Part shown: one piece after another, positions 18,635 through 33,171 of the stretch | Position numbering within the stretch: position 1 is the first letter of the stretch | How the letters are laid out: each line of letters begins with the position of its first letter | NCBI GenBank assembly: GCA_009746045.1 | Contig: RPFO01000558.1 | Coordinates: forward strand, 1 to 42,420 | Direction: 5' to 3' | Origin: Mesostigma viride | Taxonomy: Eukaryota > Streptophyta > Mesostigmatophyceae > Mesostigmatales > Mesostigmataceae | Length of the DNA: 42,420 nucleotides | Position numbers and translations under genes: made by a program | Notes under the pieces: generated by a model | The model's database searches: none | Seen by the model: the letters and a program-made list of their open reading frames with translations, nothing else | What the model was told of the DNA's origin: nothing

Positions 18635-20440
18635 CCTTATATGTTGGGTGTGTTGTGTGAATGTTGGGTATGTGTGTTGGGGCGTGTGTGTTGTGTGTGT
18701 GTTGGGTGCATTCATGAAGGTGCGGGGGCGTGTAGGGTGTGTGCAAAGTGTCTTGTGTGTTGATGTTGGGTGTGGGGGGGGGGAGGTACATGTGTGTTGT
18801 GTGTGTGACTTAGTAGGTGTGTTGTGTGTGTGACTTAGGTGTGTGTGTTGTTTGTGTTGGATATGTGTTGTGTGTGTGTGTGTTGTGTGTGTGTAGGGTG
18901 TCTTGTGTGTTGGTTTCTTGTTTTTAGTAGGTGTTGGGTGTGTGTATGTCGGGTGCAAACATAGTGTGTGTGTGTGTGTGTTCGGTATGTGTGTTGGGTG
19001 TCTTGTGTGTGTGTGTTCGGTATGTGTGTTGAGGCGTGTGTGTGTGCTCTGTGTATGTATGTTGTGTGTGTGTGTGTTGGGGCGTGTGCGTGTGTGTGTT
19101 GTGTGCATGTTAATTGTCATGTATTGGTGTTGAGTGTGAGGGGGGGATGGACGTGTGTGTTGTGTGTGACTTAGGTGTGTTATGTGTGTGTTGTGTGTGA
19201 CTTAAGTGTGTAGTGTGTGTGTTGTGTGTGTTGGATGTGTGGTGTGGGTGTGGGTGTGGGTGTGTGGGTGGGTGGGGGGGGGCCAAGTGTCTTGTGTGTT
19301 GGTATTGGGTTTGTGTGGGGGGGTGTACGTGTGTGTTGTGTGTGACTTAGGTGTGTTTTGTGTGTGTTGTGTGTGATCGACCTAGGTGTGTGTTGCGTGT
19401 GTGTGTTGGGTGTACATGTGTTCATAAAGGGTGTGGGTGTGTGTAGGGTGTGTGCAAAGTGTCTTGTGTGTTGGTGTTGGGTGTGGGGGGGGGGAAAGTA
19501 CGTGTGTGTTGTGTGTGTGACTTAGGTGTGTTGTGTGTGTGTTGTTTGCATGTTATTGTTGGTGTTGTGGGGGGGGGGATGTACGTGTACGTGTGTTGTG
19601 TGTTGGTGTCTTATTTTTAGGTGTTGGTGTGTGTGTCGTGGGTGCAAACATTGTGTGTGTGTGTGTTGGGTGTGTGTTGGGTGTCTTGTGTGTTTGGTGT
19701 TTTTGGTAGGTGTTGTGTGTGCGTGTTTTCGGTATGTGTGTTGGGTGTCTTGTGTGTGTGTGGTATGTGTTTGGGTGTTGTTGTGTGTGCAGTGTTGGGG
19801 CATGTGTGTGTGTGTGTTGGGGCATGTGTGTGTGTTGTGGCATGTTAATTGTCATGTGTTGGTGTTGTGTGTGGGGGGGGGGGATGTACGTGTGTGTTGT
19901 GTGTTACTTAGGTGTGTTATGTGTGTGTTGGGTGTGGGTGTCGTGGGCCGACCGGTGCAAACATTGTGTGTGTGTGTGTGTGTTGGGTGTGTGTTGGGTG
20001 TCTTGTGTGTTGGTGTCTTGTTTTTAGTAGGTGTTGTGTGTGCGTGTTTTCGGTATGTGTGTTGGGTGTCTTTTGTGTGTGTGGTGTGTGTTTGGGTGTT
20101 GTTGTGTGTGCAGTGTTGGGGCATGTGTGTGTGTGTTGGGGCATGTGTGTGTGTGTGTTGGGGCATGTGTGTCAGTGTGTGTGTTGTGGCCTGTTAATTG
20201 TCATGTGTTGGTGTTGTGTGTGGGGGGGCGGGATGTACCTATGTGTTGTGTGTTATAACAACTATACTTAGGTGTGTTATGTGTGTGTTGCGTGTGTGTG
20301 TTGGGTGTGTGTTGCATGGCTGTCTTGTGTGTTGGTGTCTTGTTTTTAGGTGTTGGTGTGTGTCTTGGGTGCAAACATAGTGTGTGTGTGTGTTGGGTGT
20401 GTTGTTCGTGTGTGTATGAAAATATAGAAAATTGTTATAT
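18635..20440. repeat. GT-rich repeat with about 350 bp higher-order period
   Basis: Nearly all of the stretch is GTGTG, GTTGG and GGGG strings. A longer pattern can be followed: TTAATTGTCATGT recurs near 19109, 19846 and 20195, with spacings of about 737 and 349. GGGTGCAAACAT and GTGTTGGGGCATGTG recur between them. The array is therefore built from units of about 350-370 bp, made in turn of microsatellite. Frames rich in Cys and Val (plus) or His and Thr (minus) are artefacts. Confidence 0.85.
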
Positions 20441-20533
20441 TTGACGATAGTCATAGTGTACTACTAAAAACTTGTACATACATATGCTGGAATGATTTTC
20501 TTTTTACTATTTCATTCACTATTGCTTATTTCT

Positions 20534-23500
20534 TCACACATGTACATGCACGCAAGGGGCGGCTGCACATACACGTACACACACCGCGCACGCAAGGGGC
20601 GGCTGCACACACACGTACATCCACCGCGCACGCAAGGGGCAACTGCACACACACGTACATACACCGCGCACGCAAGGGGCGAGTGCGCACACACGTACAT
20701 ACACCGCGCACGCAAGGGGCGGCTGCACACACACGTACACACACCATGCACGCAAGGGCCGGCTGCACTCACATGTACATACACCATGCACGCAAGGGGC
20801 GGCTGCACACACACGTACACACACCATGCACGCAAGGGCCGGCTGCACTCACATGTACATCCACCGCGCACGCAAGGGCCGGCTGCACACACACGTACAT
20901 ACACCGCGCACGCAAGGGGCAACTGCACACACATGTACATACACCGCGCAACCACGGGGCGGCTGCACACACACGTACATACACCGCGCACGCAAGGGGC
21001 GGCTGCACACATACGTACCTACACCGCGCACGCAAGGGGCGACTGCACACACATGTACATCCACCGCGCACGCAAGGGCCGGCTGCACACACACGTACAC
21101 ACACCATGCACGCAAGGGCCGGCTGCACACACACGTACATACACCGCGCACGCAAGGGGCGGCTGCACACACACGTACCTACACCGCGCACGCAAGGGGC
21201 GGCTGCACACACACGTACACACACCATGCACGCAAGGAGCGACTTCACGCACAGGTACACACACCATGCACGCAAGGTTCGGCTGCACACACATGTACAT
21301 CCACCGCGCACGCAAGGGGCGAGTGCAAACACATGTACATACACCGCGCACGCAAGGGGCAACTGCCCACACATGTACATCCACCGCGCACGCAAGGGCC
21401 GGCTGCACTCACATGTACACACACCGCGCACGCAAGGGCCGGCTGCACACACACGTACATACACCGCGCACGCAAGGGGCAACTGCACACACACGTACAC
21501 ACCATGCACGCAAGGGGCTGCTGCACACACACTTACACTCACCATGCACGCGAGGGGCGGCTGCACACACACGTACACACACCGCGCACGCAAGGGACGG
21601 CTGCACACACACGTACATACACCGCGCACGCAAGGGGCGGCTGCACTTACATGTACACACACCACGCACGCAAGGGGCGGCTGCACACACACGTACATAC
21701 ACCGCGCACGCAAGGACCGGCTCCACTCACATGTACATCCACCGCGCAACCACGGGGCGGCTGCACACACACGTACATACACCGCCCACGCAAGGGGCTG
21801 CTGCACACACACTTACACACAAAATGCACGCTTGGGGCGACGGCACTCACATGTACATACACCGCTCACGAAAGGGGTGGCTGCACACACACGTACATCC
21901 ACCGCGCACGCAAGGGGCGGCTGCACACACACATACATACATGCACCATGCACGCAAGGGGCGAGTGCACACACATGTACATACACCGCGCACGCTTGGG
22001 GCGGCTGCACACACACGTACCTACACCGCGCACGCAAGGGGCGGCTGCACACACACTTACACACAAAATGCACGCTTGGGGCGACGGCACTCACATGTAC
22101 ACACACCGCGCACGCAAGGGGCTGCTGCACACACACGTACACACACCATGCACGCAATTGCCGGCATGCACACACACGTACATCCACCGCGCACGCAAGG
22201 GGCAACTGCACACACATGTACACACACCGCGCACGCTTGGGGCGGCTGCACACACACGTACCTACACCGCGCACGCAAGGGGCGGCTGCACACACATGTA
22301 CACACACCGCGCACGCAAGGGGCGGCTGCACACACACGTACACACACCATGCACGCAATTGCCGGCATGCACACACACGTACATCCACCGCGCACGCAAG
22401 GGGCAACTGCACACACACGTACACACACCGCGCACGCTTGGGGCAGCTGCACTCACATGTACACACACCGCGCACGCTTGGGGCGGCTGCACACACACGT
22501 ACCTACACCGCGCACGCAAGGGGCGGCTGCACACACACGTACATACACCGCGCACGCAAGGGGCGGCTGCACACATACGTACACACACCGCGCACGCAAG
22601 GGGCGGCTGCACACACACGTACATACACCATGCACGCAAGGGGCTGCACACACACTTACACACACCATGCACGCAAGGGCCGGCATGCACACACACTGGC
22701 ATACACCGCGCACGCAAGGGGCGGCTGCACACACACGTACATACACCGCGCACGCAAGGGGCGAGTGCACACACACGTACACACACCGCGCACGAAAGGG
22801 GCGGCTGCACACACACGTACACACACCATGCATGCAATTGCCGGCATGCACACACACGTACATCCACTGCGCACGCAAGGGGCAACTGCACACACATGTA
22901 CACACGCTCGGGGCGGCTGCACACACACTTACACACACCATGCACGCAAGGGCCGGCATGCACACACACTGGCATACACCGCGCACGCAAGGGGCGGCTG
23001 CACCCACATGTACATACACCATGCACGCAAGGACAAGGATTCACACACACGTACACACACCGCGCACGCAAGGGGCGGCTGCACACAAACGTACACACAC
23101 CATGCACGCAATTGCCGGCATGCACACACACGTACATCCACCGCGCACGCAAGGGGCAACTGCACACACATGTACACACGCTTGGGGCGGCTCCACTCAC
23201 ATGTACATCCACCGCGCAACCACGGGGCGGCTGCACACACACGTACATACACCGCGCACGCAAGGGGCTGCTGCACACACACTTACACACAAAATGCACG
23301 CTTGGGGCGACGGCACTCACATGTACATACACCGCGCACGAAAGGGGTGGCTGCACACACACGTACATCCACCGCGCACGCAAGGGGCGGCTGCACACAC
23401 ACATACATACACCATGCACGCAAGGGGCGAGTGCAAAAACATGTACATACGCCGCGCACGCAAGGGGCAACTGCCCACACATGGACATACACCATGCACG

Positions 23501-26500
23501 CAAGGGGCGGCTGCACACACATGTACATCCACCGCGCACGCAAGGGGCGAGTGCACACACACGTACACACACCGCGCACGCAAGGGGCGGCTGCACACAC
23601 ACGTACACACACCATGCACGCAATTGCCGGCATGCACACACACGTACATCCACCGCGCACGCAAGGGGCAACTGCACACACATGTACACACACCGCGCAC
23701 GCTTGGGGCAGCTGCACTCACACGTACACACACCGCGCACGCAAGGGACGGCTGCACACACACGTACATACACCGCGCACGCAAGGGGCGGCTGCACTTA
23801 CATGTACACACACCACGCACGCAAGGGGCGGCTGCACACACACGTACATACACCGCGCACGCAAGGACCGGCTCCACTCACATGTACATCCACCGCGCAA
23901 CCACGGGGCGGCTGCACACACACGTACATACACCGCGCACGCAAGGGGCTGCTGCACACACACTTACACACAAAATGCACGCTTGGGGCGACGGCACTCA
24001 CATGTACATACACCGCGCACGAAAGGGGTGGCTGCACACACACGTACATCCACCGCGCACGCAAGGGGCGGCTGCACACACACATACATACACCGCGCAC
24101 GCTTGGGGCGGCTGCACACACACGTACCTACACCGCGCACGCAAGGGGCGGCTGCACACACACGTACATACACCGCGCACGCAAGGGGCGAGTGCACACA
24201 CACGTACACACACCGCGCACGCAAGGGGCGGCTGCACACACACGTACACACACCATGCACGCAATTGCCGGCATGCACACACCCGTACATCCACCGCGCA
24301 CGCAAGGGGCAACTGCACACACATGTACACACACCGCGCACGCTTGGGGCAGCTGCACTCACATGTACACACACCGCGCACGCTTGGGGCGGCTGCACAC
24401 ACACGTACACACACCGCGCACGCTTGGGGCGGCTGCACACACACGTACCTACACCGCGCACGCAAGGGGCGGCTGCACACACACTTACACACAAAATGCA
24501 CGCTTGGGGCGACGGCACTCACATGTACACACACCGCGCACGCAAGGGGCGGCTGCACACACACGTACACACACCATGCACGCAATTGCCGGCATGCACA
24601 CACACGTACATCCACCGCGCACGCAAGGGGCAACTGCACACACATGTACACACACCGCGCACGCTTGGGGCAGCTGCACTCACATGTACACACACCGCGC
24701 ACGCTTGGGGCGGCTGCACACACACGTACATACACCGCGCACGCAAGGGGCGGCTGCACACATACGTACCTACACCGCGCACGCAAGGGGCGGCTGCACA
24801 CACACGTACATACACCGCGCACGCAAGGACCGGCTCCACTCACATGTACATCCACCGCGCAACCACGGGGCGGCTGCACACACACGTACATACACCGCGC
24901 ACGCAAGGGGCTGCTGCACACACACTTACACACAAAATGCACGCTTGGGGCGACGGCACTCACATGTACATACACCGCGCACGAAAGGGGTGGCTGCACA
25001 CACACGTACACACACCATGCACGCAAGGAGCGACTTCACGCACAGGTACACACACCATGCACGCAAGGTTCGGCTGCACACACATGTACATCCACCGCGC
25101 ACGCAAGGGGCGGCTGCACACACATGTACATACACCATGCACGCAAGGGGCGGCTGCACACACCTGTACACACACCGCGCACGCAAGGGGCGAGTGCACA
25201 CACACGTACACACACCGCGCACGCAAGGGGCGGCTGCACACACACGTACACACACCATGCACGCAATTGCCGGCATGCACACACACGTACATCCACCGCG
25301 CACGCAAGGGGCAACTGCACACACATGTACACACACCGCGCACGCTTGGGGCAGCTGCACTCACATGTACACACACCGCGCACGCTTGGGGCGGCTGCAC
25401 ACACACGTACATACACCGCGCACGCTTGGGGCGGCTGCACACACACGTACCTACACCGCGCACGCAAGGGGCGGCTGCACACACACTTACACACAAAATG
25501 CACGCTTGGGGCGACGGCACTCACATGTACACACACCGCGCACGCAAGGGGCGGCTGCACACACACGTACACACACCATGCACGCAATTGCCGGCATGCA
25601 CACACACGTACATCCACCGCGCACGCAAGGGGCAACTGCACACACATGTACACACACCGCGCACGCTTGGGGCAGCTGCACTCACATGTACACACACCGC
25701 GCACGCTTGGAGCGGCTGCACACACACGTACATACACCGCGCACGCAAGGGGCGGCTGCACACATACGTACCTACACCGCGCACGCAAGGGGCGGCTGCA
25801 CACACACGTACATACACCGCGCACGCAAGGACCGGCTCCACTCACATGTACATCCACCGCGCAACCACGGGGCGGCTGCACACACACGTACATACACCGC
25901 GCACGCAAGGGGCTGCTGCACACACACTTACACACAAAATGCACGCTTGGGGCGACGGCACTCACATGTACATACACCGCGCACGAAAGGGGTGGCTGCA
26001 CACACACGTACATCCACCGCGCACGCAAGGGGCGGCTGCACACACACATACATACACCATGCACGCAAGGGGCGAGTGCAAAAACATGTACATACGCCGC
26101 GCACGCAAGGGGCAACTGCCCACACATGGACATACACCATGCACGCAAGGGGCGGCTGCACACACATGTACATCCACCGCGCACGCAAGGGGGAGTGCAC
26201 ACACACGTACACACACCGCGCACGCAAGGGGCGGCTGCACACACACGTACACACACCATGCACGCAATTGCCGGCATGCACACACACGTACATACACCGC
26301 GCACGCAAGGGGCGAGTGCGCACACACGTACATACACCGCGCACGCAAGGGGGGCTGCACACACACGTACATACACCGCGCACGCAAGGGGCCAGTGCAA
26401 GCACATGTACATACACCATGCACGCAAGGGCCGGCATGCACAGAAACGTACATACACCGCGCACGCAAGGGGCTGCTGCACACACACGTACACACACCGC

Positions 26501-29500
26501 GCACGCAAGGGGCAACTGCACACACATGTACATACACCGCGCACGCAAGGGGCAACTGCACACACATGTACACACACCGCGCACGCAAGGGGCAACTGCA
26601 CACACACGTACACACACCGCGCACGCTTGGGGCGGCTGCACACACACGTAATACACCGCGCACGCAAGGGGCGGCTGCACACACACGTACATCCACCGCG
26701 CACGCAAGGGGCAACTGCACACACATGTACACACACCGCGCACGCAAGGGGCAACTGCACACACACGTACACACACCGCGCACGCTTGGGGCGGCTGCAC
26801 ACACACGTAAATACACCGCGCACGCAAGGGGTGGCTGCACACACACGTACATCCACCGCGCACGCAAGGGGCGGCTGCACACACACGTACATACACCGCG
26901 CACGCTTGGGGCGGCTGCACACACACGTACCACACCGCGCACGCAAGGGGCGGCTGCACACATACGTATACCTACACCGCGCACGCAAGGGGCGACTGCA
27001 CACACATGTACATCCACCGCGCACGCAAGGGGCGGCTGCACACACACGTACACACACCATGCACGCTTGGAGCGGCTGCACACACACGTACATACACCGC
27101 GCACGCTTGGGGCGGCTGCACACACACGTACACACACCGCGCACGCAAGGGGCAGCTGCACACACACGTACATACACCATGCACGCAAGGGGCTGCACAC
27201 ACACTTACACACACCTTGCACGCAAGGGCCGGCATGCACACACACTGGCATACACCGCGCACGCAAGGGGCGGCTGCACACACGTACATACACCGCGCAC
27301 GCAAGGGGCGAGTGCACACACACGTACACACACCGCGCACGCAAGGGGCGGCTGCACACACACGTACACACACCATGCACGCAATTGCCGGCATGCACAC
27401 GCACGTACATCCACTGCGCACGCAAGGGGCAACTGCACACACATGTACACACGCTTGGGGCGGCTGCACTCACATGTACACACACCGCGCACGCAAGGGC
27501 CGGCTGCACACACACGTACATCCACCGCGCACGCAAGGGGCAACTGCACACACACGTACACACAACATGCACGCAAGGGCCGGCTGCACTCACATGTACA
27601 CACACCATGCACGCAAGGGCCGGCTGCACACACACTTACACACACAATGCACGCTTGGGGCAACGGCACTCACATGTACATACACCATGCACGCAAGGGG
27701 CGGCTGCACACACACGTACACACACCATGCACGCAAGGAGCGACTTCACGCACAGGTACACTCACCATGCACGCAAGGGCGGCTGCACACACACGTACAC
27801 ACACCGCGCACGCAATTAAGGGACGGCTGCACACACACGTACATACACCGCGCACGCAAGGGGCAACAGCACTCACATGTACATACACCATGCACGCAAG
27901 GGGCGGCTGCACACACACGTACACACACCATGCACGCAAGGAGCGACTTCACGCACAGGTACACACACCATGCACGCAAGGTTCGGCTGCACACACATGT
28001 ACATCCACCGCGCACGCAAGGGGCGAGTGCAAACACATGTACATACACCATGCACGCAAGGGGCGGCTGCACACACATGTACATCCACCGCGCACGCAAG
28101 GGGCGAGTGCACACACACGTACACACACCGCGCACGCAAGGGGCGGCTGCACACACACGTACACACACCATGCACGCAATTGCCGGCATGCACACACACG
28201 TACATCCACCGCGCACGCAAGGGGCAACTGCACACACATGTACACACACCGCGCACGCTTGGGGCAGCTGCACACACATGTACACACACCGCGCACGCAA
28301 GGGCCGGCTGCACACACACGTACACACACCATGCACGCAATTGCCCGCATGCACACACACGTACACACACCGCGCACGCAAGGGGCGGCTGCACACACAC
28401 GTACACACACCATGCACGCAATTGCCGGCATGCACACACACGTACGTCCACCGCGCACGCAAGGGGCAACTGCACACACATGTACACACACCGCGCACGC
28501 TTGGGGCAGCTGCACACACACGTACATACACCGCGCACGCAAGGGCCGGCTGCACACACACGTACATACACCGCGCACGCAAGGGGCAACTGCACACACA
28601 TGTACACACACCGCGCACGCAAGGGGCAACTGCACACACACGTACACACACCGCGCACGCTTGGGGCGGCTGCACACACACGTACCTACACCGCGCACGC
28701 AAGGGGCGGCTGCACACACACGTACATCCACCGCGCACGCAAGGGGCAACTGCACACACATGTACACACACCGCGCACGCTTGGGGCAGCTGCACTCACA
28801 TGTACACACACCGCGCACGCAAGGGCCGGCTGCACACACACGTACATCCACCGCGCACGCAAGGGGCAACTGCACACACACGTACATCCACCGCGCACGC
28901 AAGGGGCGGCTGCACACACACGTACACACACCGCGCACGCAAGGGGCAACTGCACACACATGTACACACACCGCGCACGCTTGGGGCGGCTGCACACACA
29001 CGTACCTACACCGCGCACGCAAGGGGCGGCTGCACACACACGTACATACACCGCGCACGCAAGGGGCAACTGCACACACATGTACATACACCGCGCACGC
29101 AAGGGGCAACTGCACACACATGTACCTACACCGCGCACGCAAGGGGCAACTGCACACACACGTACACACACCGCGCACGCTTGGGGCGGCTGCACACACA
29201 CGTACCTACACCGCGCACGCAAGGGGCGGCTGCACACACACGTACATCCACCGCGCACGCAAGGGGCAACTGCACACACATGTACACACACCGCGCACGC
29301 TTGGGCTAGCTGCACTCACATGTACACACACCGCGCACGCAAGGGCCGGCTGCACACACACGTACATCCACCGCGCACGCAAGGGGCAACTGCACACACA
29401 CGTACATCCACCGCGCACGCTTGGGCGGCTGCACACACACGTACACACACCGCGCACGCAAGGGGCAACTGCACACACATGTACACACACCGCGCACGCT

Positions 29501-31161
29501 TGGGGCGGCTGCACACACACGTACCTACACCGCGCACGCAAGGGCCGGCTGCACACACACGTACATACACCGCGCACGCAAGGGGCAACTGCACACACAT
29601 GTACATACACCGCGCAACCACGGGGCGGCTGCACACACACGTACATACACCGCGCACGCTTGGGGCAGCTGCACTCACATGTACACACACCGCGCACGCA
29701 AGGGGCGACTGCACACACATGTACATCCACCGCGCACGCAAGGGCCGGCTGCACACACACGTACACACACCATGCACGCAAGGGCCGGCTGCACACACAC
29801 GTACATCCACCGCGCACGCAAGGGCCGGCTGCACACACACGTACATACACCGCGCACGCAAGGGGCAACTGCACACACATGTACACACACCGCGCACGCA
29901 AGGGCCGGCTGCACACACACGAAAAACCACCGCGCACGCAAGGGGCAACTGCACACACACGTACATCCACCGCGCACGCAAGGGGCGGCTGCACACACAC
30001 GTACACACACCGCGCACGCAAGGGGCAACTGCACACACATGTACACACACCGCGCACGCTTGGGGCGGCTGCACACACACGTACCTACACCGCGCACGCA
30101 AGGGGCGGCTGCACACACACGTACATACACCGCGCACGCAAGGGGCAACTGCACACACATGTACATACACCGCGCAACCACGGGGCGGCTGCACACACAC
30201 GTACATACACCGCGCACGCAAGGGGCAACTGCACACACATGTACACACACCGCGCACGCTTGGGGCGGCTGCACACACACGTACCTACACCGCGCACGCA
30301 AGGGGCGGCTGCACACACACGTACATACACCGCGCACGCAAGGGGCAACTGCACACACATGTACATACACCGCGCAACCACCGGGCGGCTGCACACACAC
30401 GTACACACACCGCGCACGCAAGGGGCAGCTGCACACACACGTACATACACCATGCACGCAAGGGGCTGCACACACACTTACACACACCTTGCACGCAAGG
30501 GCCGGCATGCACACACACTGGCATACACCGCGCACGCAAGGGGCGGCTGCACACACGTACATACACCGCGCACGCAAGGGGCGAGTGCACACACACGTAC
30601 ACACACCGCGCACGCAATTAAGGGACGGCTGCACACACACGTACATACACCGCGCACGCAAGGGGCAACGGCACTCACATGTACATACACCATGCACGCA
30701 AGGGGCGGCTGCACACACACGTACACACACCATGCACGCAAGGAGCGACTTCACGCACAGGTACACACACCATGCACGCAAGGTTCGGCTGCACACACAT
30801 GTACATCCACCGCGCACGCAAGGGGCGGCTGCACACACATGTACATACACCATGCACGCAAGGGGCGGCTGCACACACCTGTACATCCACCGCGCACGCA
30901 AGGGGCGAGTGCACACACACGTACACACACCGCGCACGCAAGGGGCGGCTGCACACACACGTACACACACCATGCACGCAATTGCCGGCATGCACACACA
31001 CGTACATCCACCGCGCACGCAAGGGGCAACTGCACACACATGTACACACACCGCGCACGCTTGGGGCAGCTGCACTCACATGTACACACACCGCGCACGC
31101 AAGGGCCGGCTGCACACACACGTACATACACCGCGCACGCAAGGGGCAACTGCACACACAT
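20534..31161. repeat. 40 bp satellite, left block, about 265 units
   Basis: The standard unit is CGCAAGGGGCGGCTGCACAC followed by ACACGTACATACACCGCGCA. Variants include AACTGC for GGCTGC, CGCTTGGGGC for CGCAAGGGGC, CAATTGCCGGCATGC, CAACCACGGGGC and CAATTAAGGGAC. Longer patterns repeat: a block with the AAAATGCACGCTTGGGGC variant recurs about 1.0 kb apart (near 24484 and 25486). The unit is 40 bp, not a multiple of three, and rarely holds a stop in any frame. This produces a 3580-codon frame at 20492-31234 with a 40-residue His/Thr-rich repeat, and many Cys/Val-rich frames on the other strand. I regard these as by-products. Confidence 0.95.
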
Positions 31162-31709
31162 ATCCAATTGCTGCTTTAGTTCCATTGGAGTGAGGGGCTG
31201 CCAGAGAAACATGTTTATTACAAATACGTGTTAGGCACACGTCCAAGCCATTAGCTAACCTAAGAATCTGCAGTTTCTAAGCTAACTAGGCCACACAACA
31301 AGGGCCGAAACATCATACCAGTCATAAGGACCTGGGCCAGTCAAGAGGACCTGGGCTTTGTAACATCCGTCTGGCAGCAAGGGTGGGTGGGTGGGAGCTG
31401 CAAAGAGGAGTGGTTGTTGCCCCGCCACAACCCTAAGTATCCACCGTCTACCTAGTCGTAGGTGGGGTGACGGACGCCAGCCCACTGACCAACAGGCCAG
31501 TGGCGCCGCGCCGTCCCCGGTCCACAGGACTGCCCCCGGTCCACAACACAATTTGGACCCGGTCCACAGTACCGTCCCCGGTACCCCCCCCCACAACACC
31601 GTACCCCCCCCCCTAGTACTGGCTACCTAGTCAGACCTGTCTACTGCGGCCTCCCCTCCCCCTTTGAGACTTCCGCAGGTCATAGATAGAACGAGCGTGA
31701 GCTCACAAA
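31162..31709 (+). mobile_element. Short, internally deleted copy of a two-copy insertion
   Basis: This 548 bp copy starts ATCCAATTG and ends GAGCTCACAAA. Its first 207 bp equal 31710-31916, and its last 314 bp (31396-31709) equal 32857-33171 apart from C-run lengths. About 27 bp, with GTGGGTGGGTGGG, replace the roughly 940 bp middle of the longer copy. It has no open frame with a motif. The two copies abut head to tail with nothing between them. Nature unknown; a rolling-circle type element is one option. Confidence 0.6.
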
Positions 31710-33171
31710 ATCCAATTGCTGCTTTAGTTCCATTGGAGTGAGGGGCTGCCAGAGAAACATGTTTATTACAAATACGTGTTAGGCACACGTCCAAGCCATT
31801 AGCTAACCTAAGAATCTGCAGTTTCTAAGCTAACTAGGCCACACAACAAGGGCCGAAACATCATACCAGTCATAAGGACCTGGGCCAGTCAAGAGGACCT
31901 GGGCTTTGTAACATCCCGCACCCACTACCTGGCCACTTGGCCGCAAGCTGTCGTATGGCCCAGACTTCTCGTCGCCCCCTTGTCCCCTGCCGCTACCAGT
32001 GCTTCATTAACCAGGCGGCAATACAAGGGGGAAGCCAAAAGTATCCCCGTAGGGACCCCCCACTGCGGGGGGGTTCTCACCCATGTGGGCACTGCCCTCG
32101 GCAGCCACCCCTGCAGGCTCGGCAATTCTTTGTACACCTTTCTTCACAGGCATAGCACCCCCGGCACCCCAATGACGCAGCTGCGTCTGGGATCCGCTAT
32201 CGCCCCGCCCTAACATCCTTCCCCTTCCCCGCTGTGCACCGTCAGTCCCAACAACTCGTCCCCGCTTAAATTACGCGGCAACGACCCCGCCATTCCGCGC
32301 TGGCCGCCGGCCGCTGTCGCCTCACTTGGCACGAGGAAATGTTAGGCTGTTTAGGGTGCTGCCCCCCCTGGCGCTGGGGCTGCAGCCACCCCGCTCCTAT
32401 GCTGGCCTGGGGGCTCGATTCCCCCTTCTTCCCATGCTCGTATAGCGCGCTCATGCACTATTCTTGACGATATTCATTAGCCAGGCCCAGCACATACGAT
32501 ACGCAACGAACTTGCCTGCGGCGTATTCCCCCTCCGCCTGTAGCTGTTGCCACCCTAGCACCACGACTGCCCCGCTTTAGTTGTCCGATCAAGAGTCACT
32601 CCCGCGTCTATCCAGACCCCTCCCGCGAGCCCGGGGTGGCGAGTACAACGCAGCAGAAAATAAGACAATCTGGCACTGGCAGCTACCGCCTGCACTTCGA
32701 ACGGCAAGTTCTTGGGGTGCTGCCGACCCCCGTCGCGCAGCCATAATAACCTTAAATAAAACAGGCCCCCGAATAATAATTCGGAGGCCGGTAGCTGTGA
32801 TTTACATTCGGCACCGCCATAGCAGTGCACACACGCCGTCAGTGGGCCGTCGACACAGCTGCAAAGAGGAGTGGTTGTTGCCCCGCCACAACCCTAAGTA
32901 TCCACCGTCTACCTAGTCGTAGGTGGGGTGACGGACGCCAGCCCACTGACCAACAGGCCAGTGGCGCCGCGCCGTCCCCGGTCCACAGGACTGCCCCCGG
33001 TCCACAACACAATTTGGACCCGGTCCACAGTACCGTCCCGGTACCCCCCCCCCACAACACCGTACCCCCCCCCCCTAGTACTGGCTACCTAGTCAGACCT
33101 GTCTACTGCGGCCTCCCCTCCCCCTTTGAGACTTCCGCAGGTCATAGATAGAACGAGCGTGAGCTCACAAA
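31710..33171 (+). mobile_element. Longer copy of the insertion in the 40 bp satellite
   Basis: This copy is 1462 bp. It starts ATCCAATTG and ends with the palindrome GTGAGCTCAC (33159-33168) plus AAA. The unique middle (31917-32856) is C-rich with no recognisable protein; frames are below 115 codons. No terminal inverted repeats and no short target duplication are visible. The satellite reads ACACACAT before the pair and GTACATCC after it, which is the normal unit sequence, so the pair looks cleanly inserted between T and G. A 3' hairpin, absence of duplication and tandem copies recall Helitron-type insertions, but CTRR is missing at the end. Confidence 0.55.

Noticed and set aside
20492-31234. 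Continuous plus-strand reading frame of 3580 codons
   Set aside because: It is the translation of a 40 bp satellite with no stop; all three plus frames and the minus frames are also long, and the frame has no domain beyond the 40-residue period.
31391-33060. Small Pro-rich frames duplicated within the insertion
   Set aside because: They lie in the duplicated 314 bp 3' segment, differ by C-run length and have no motif.
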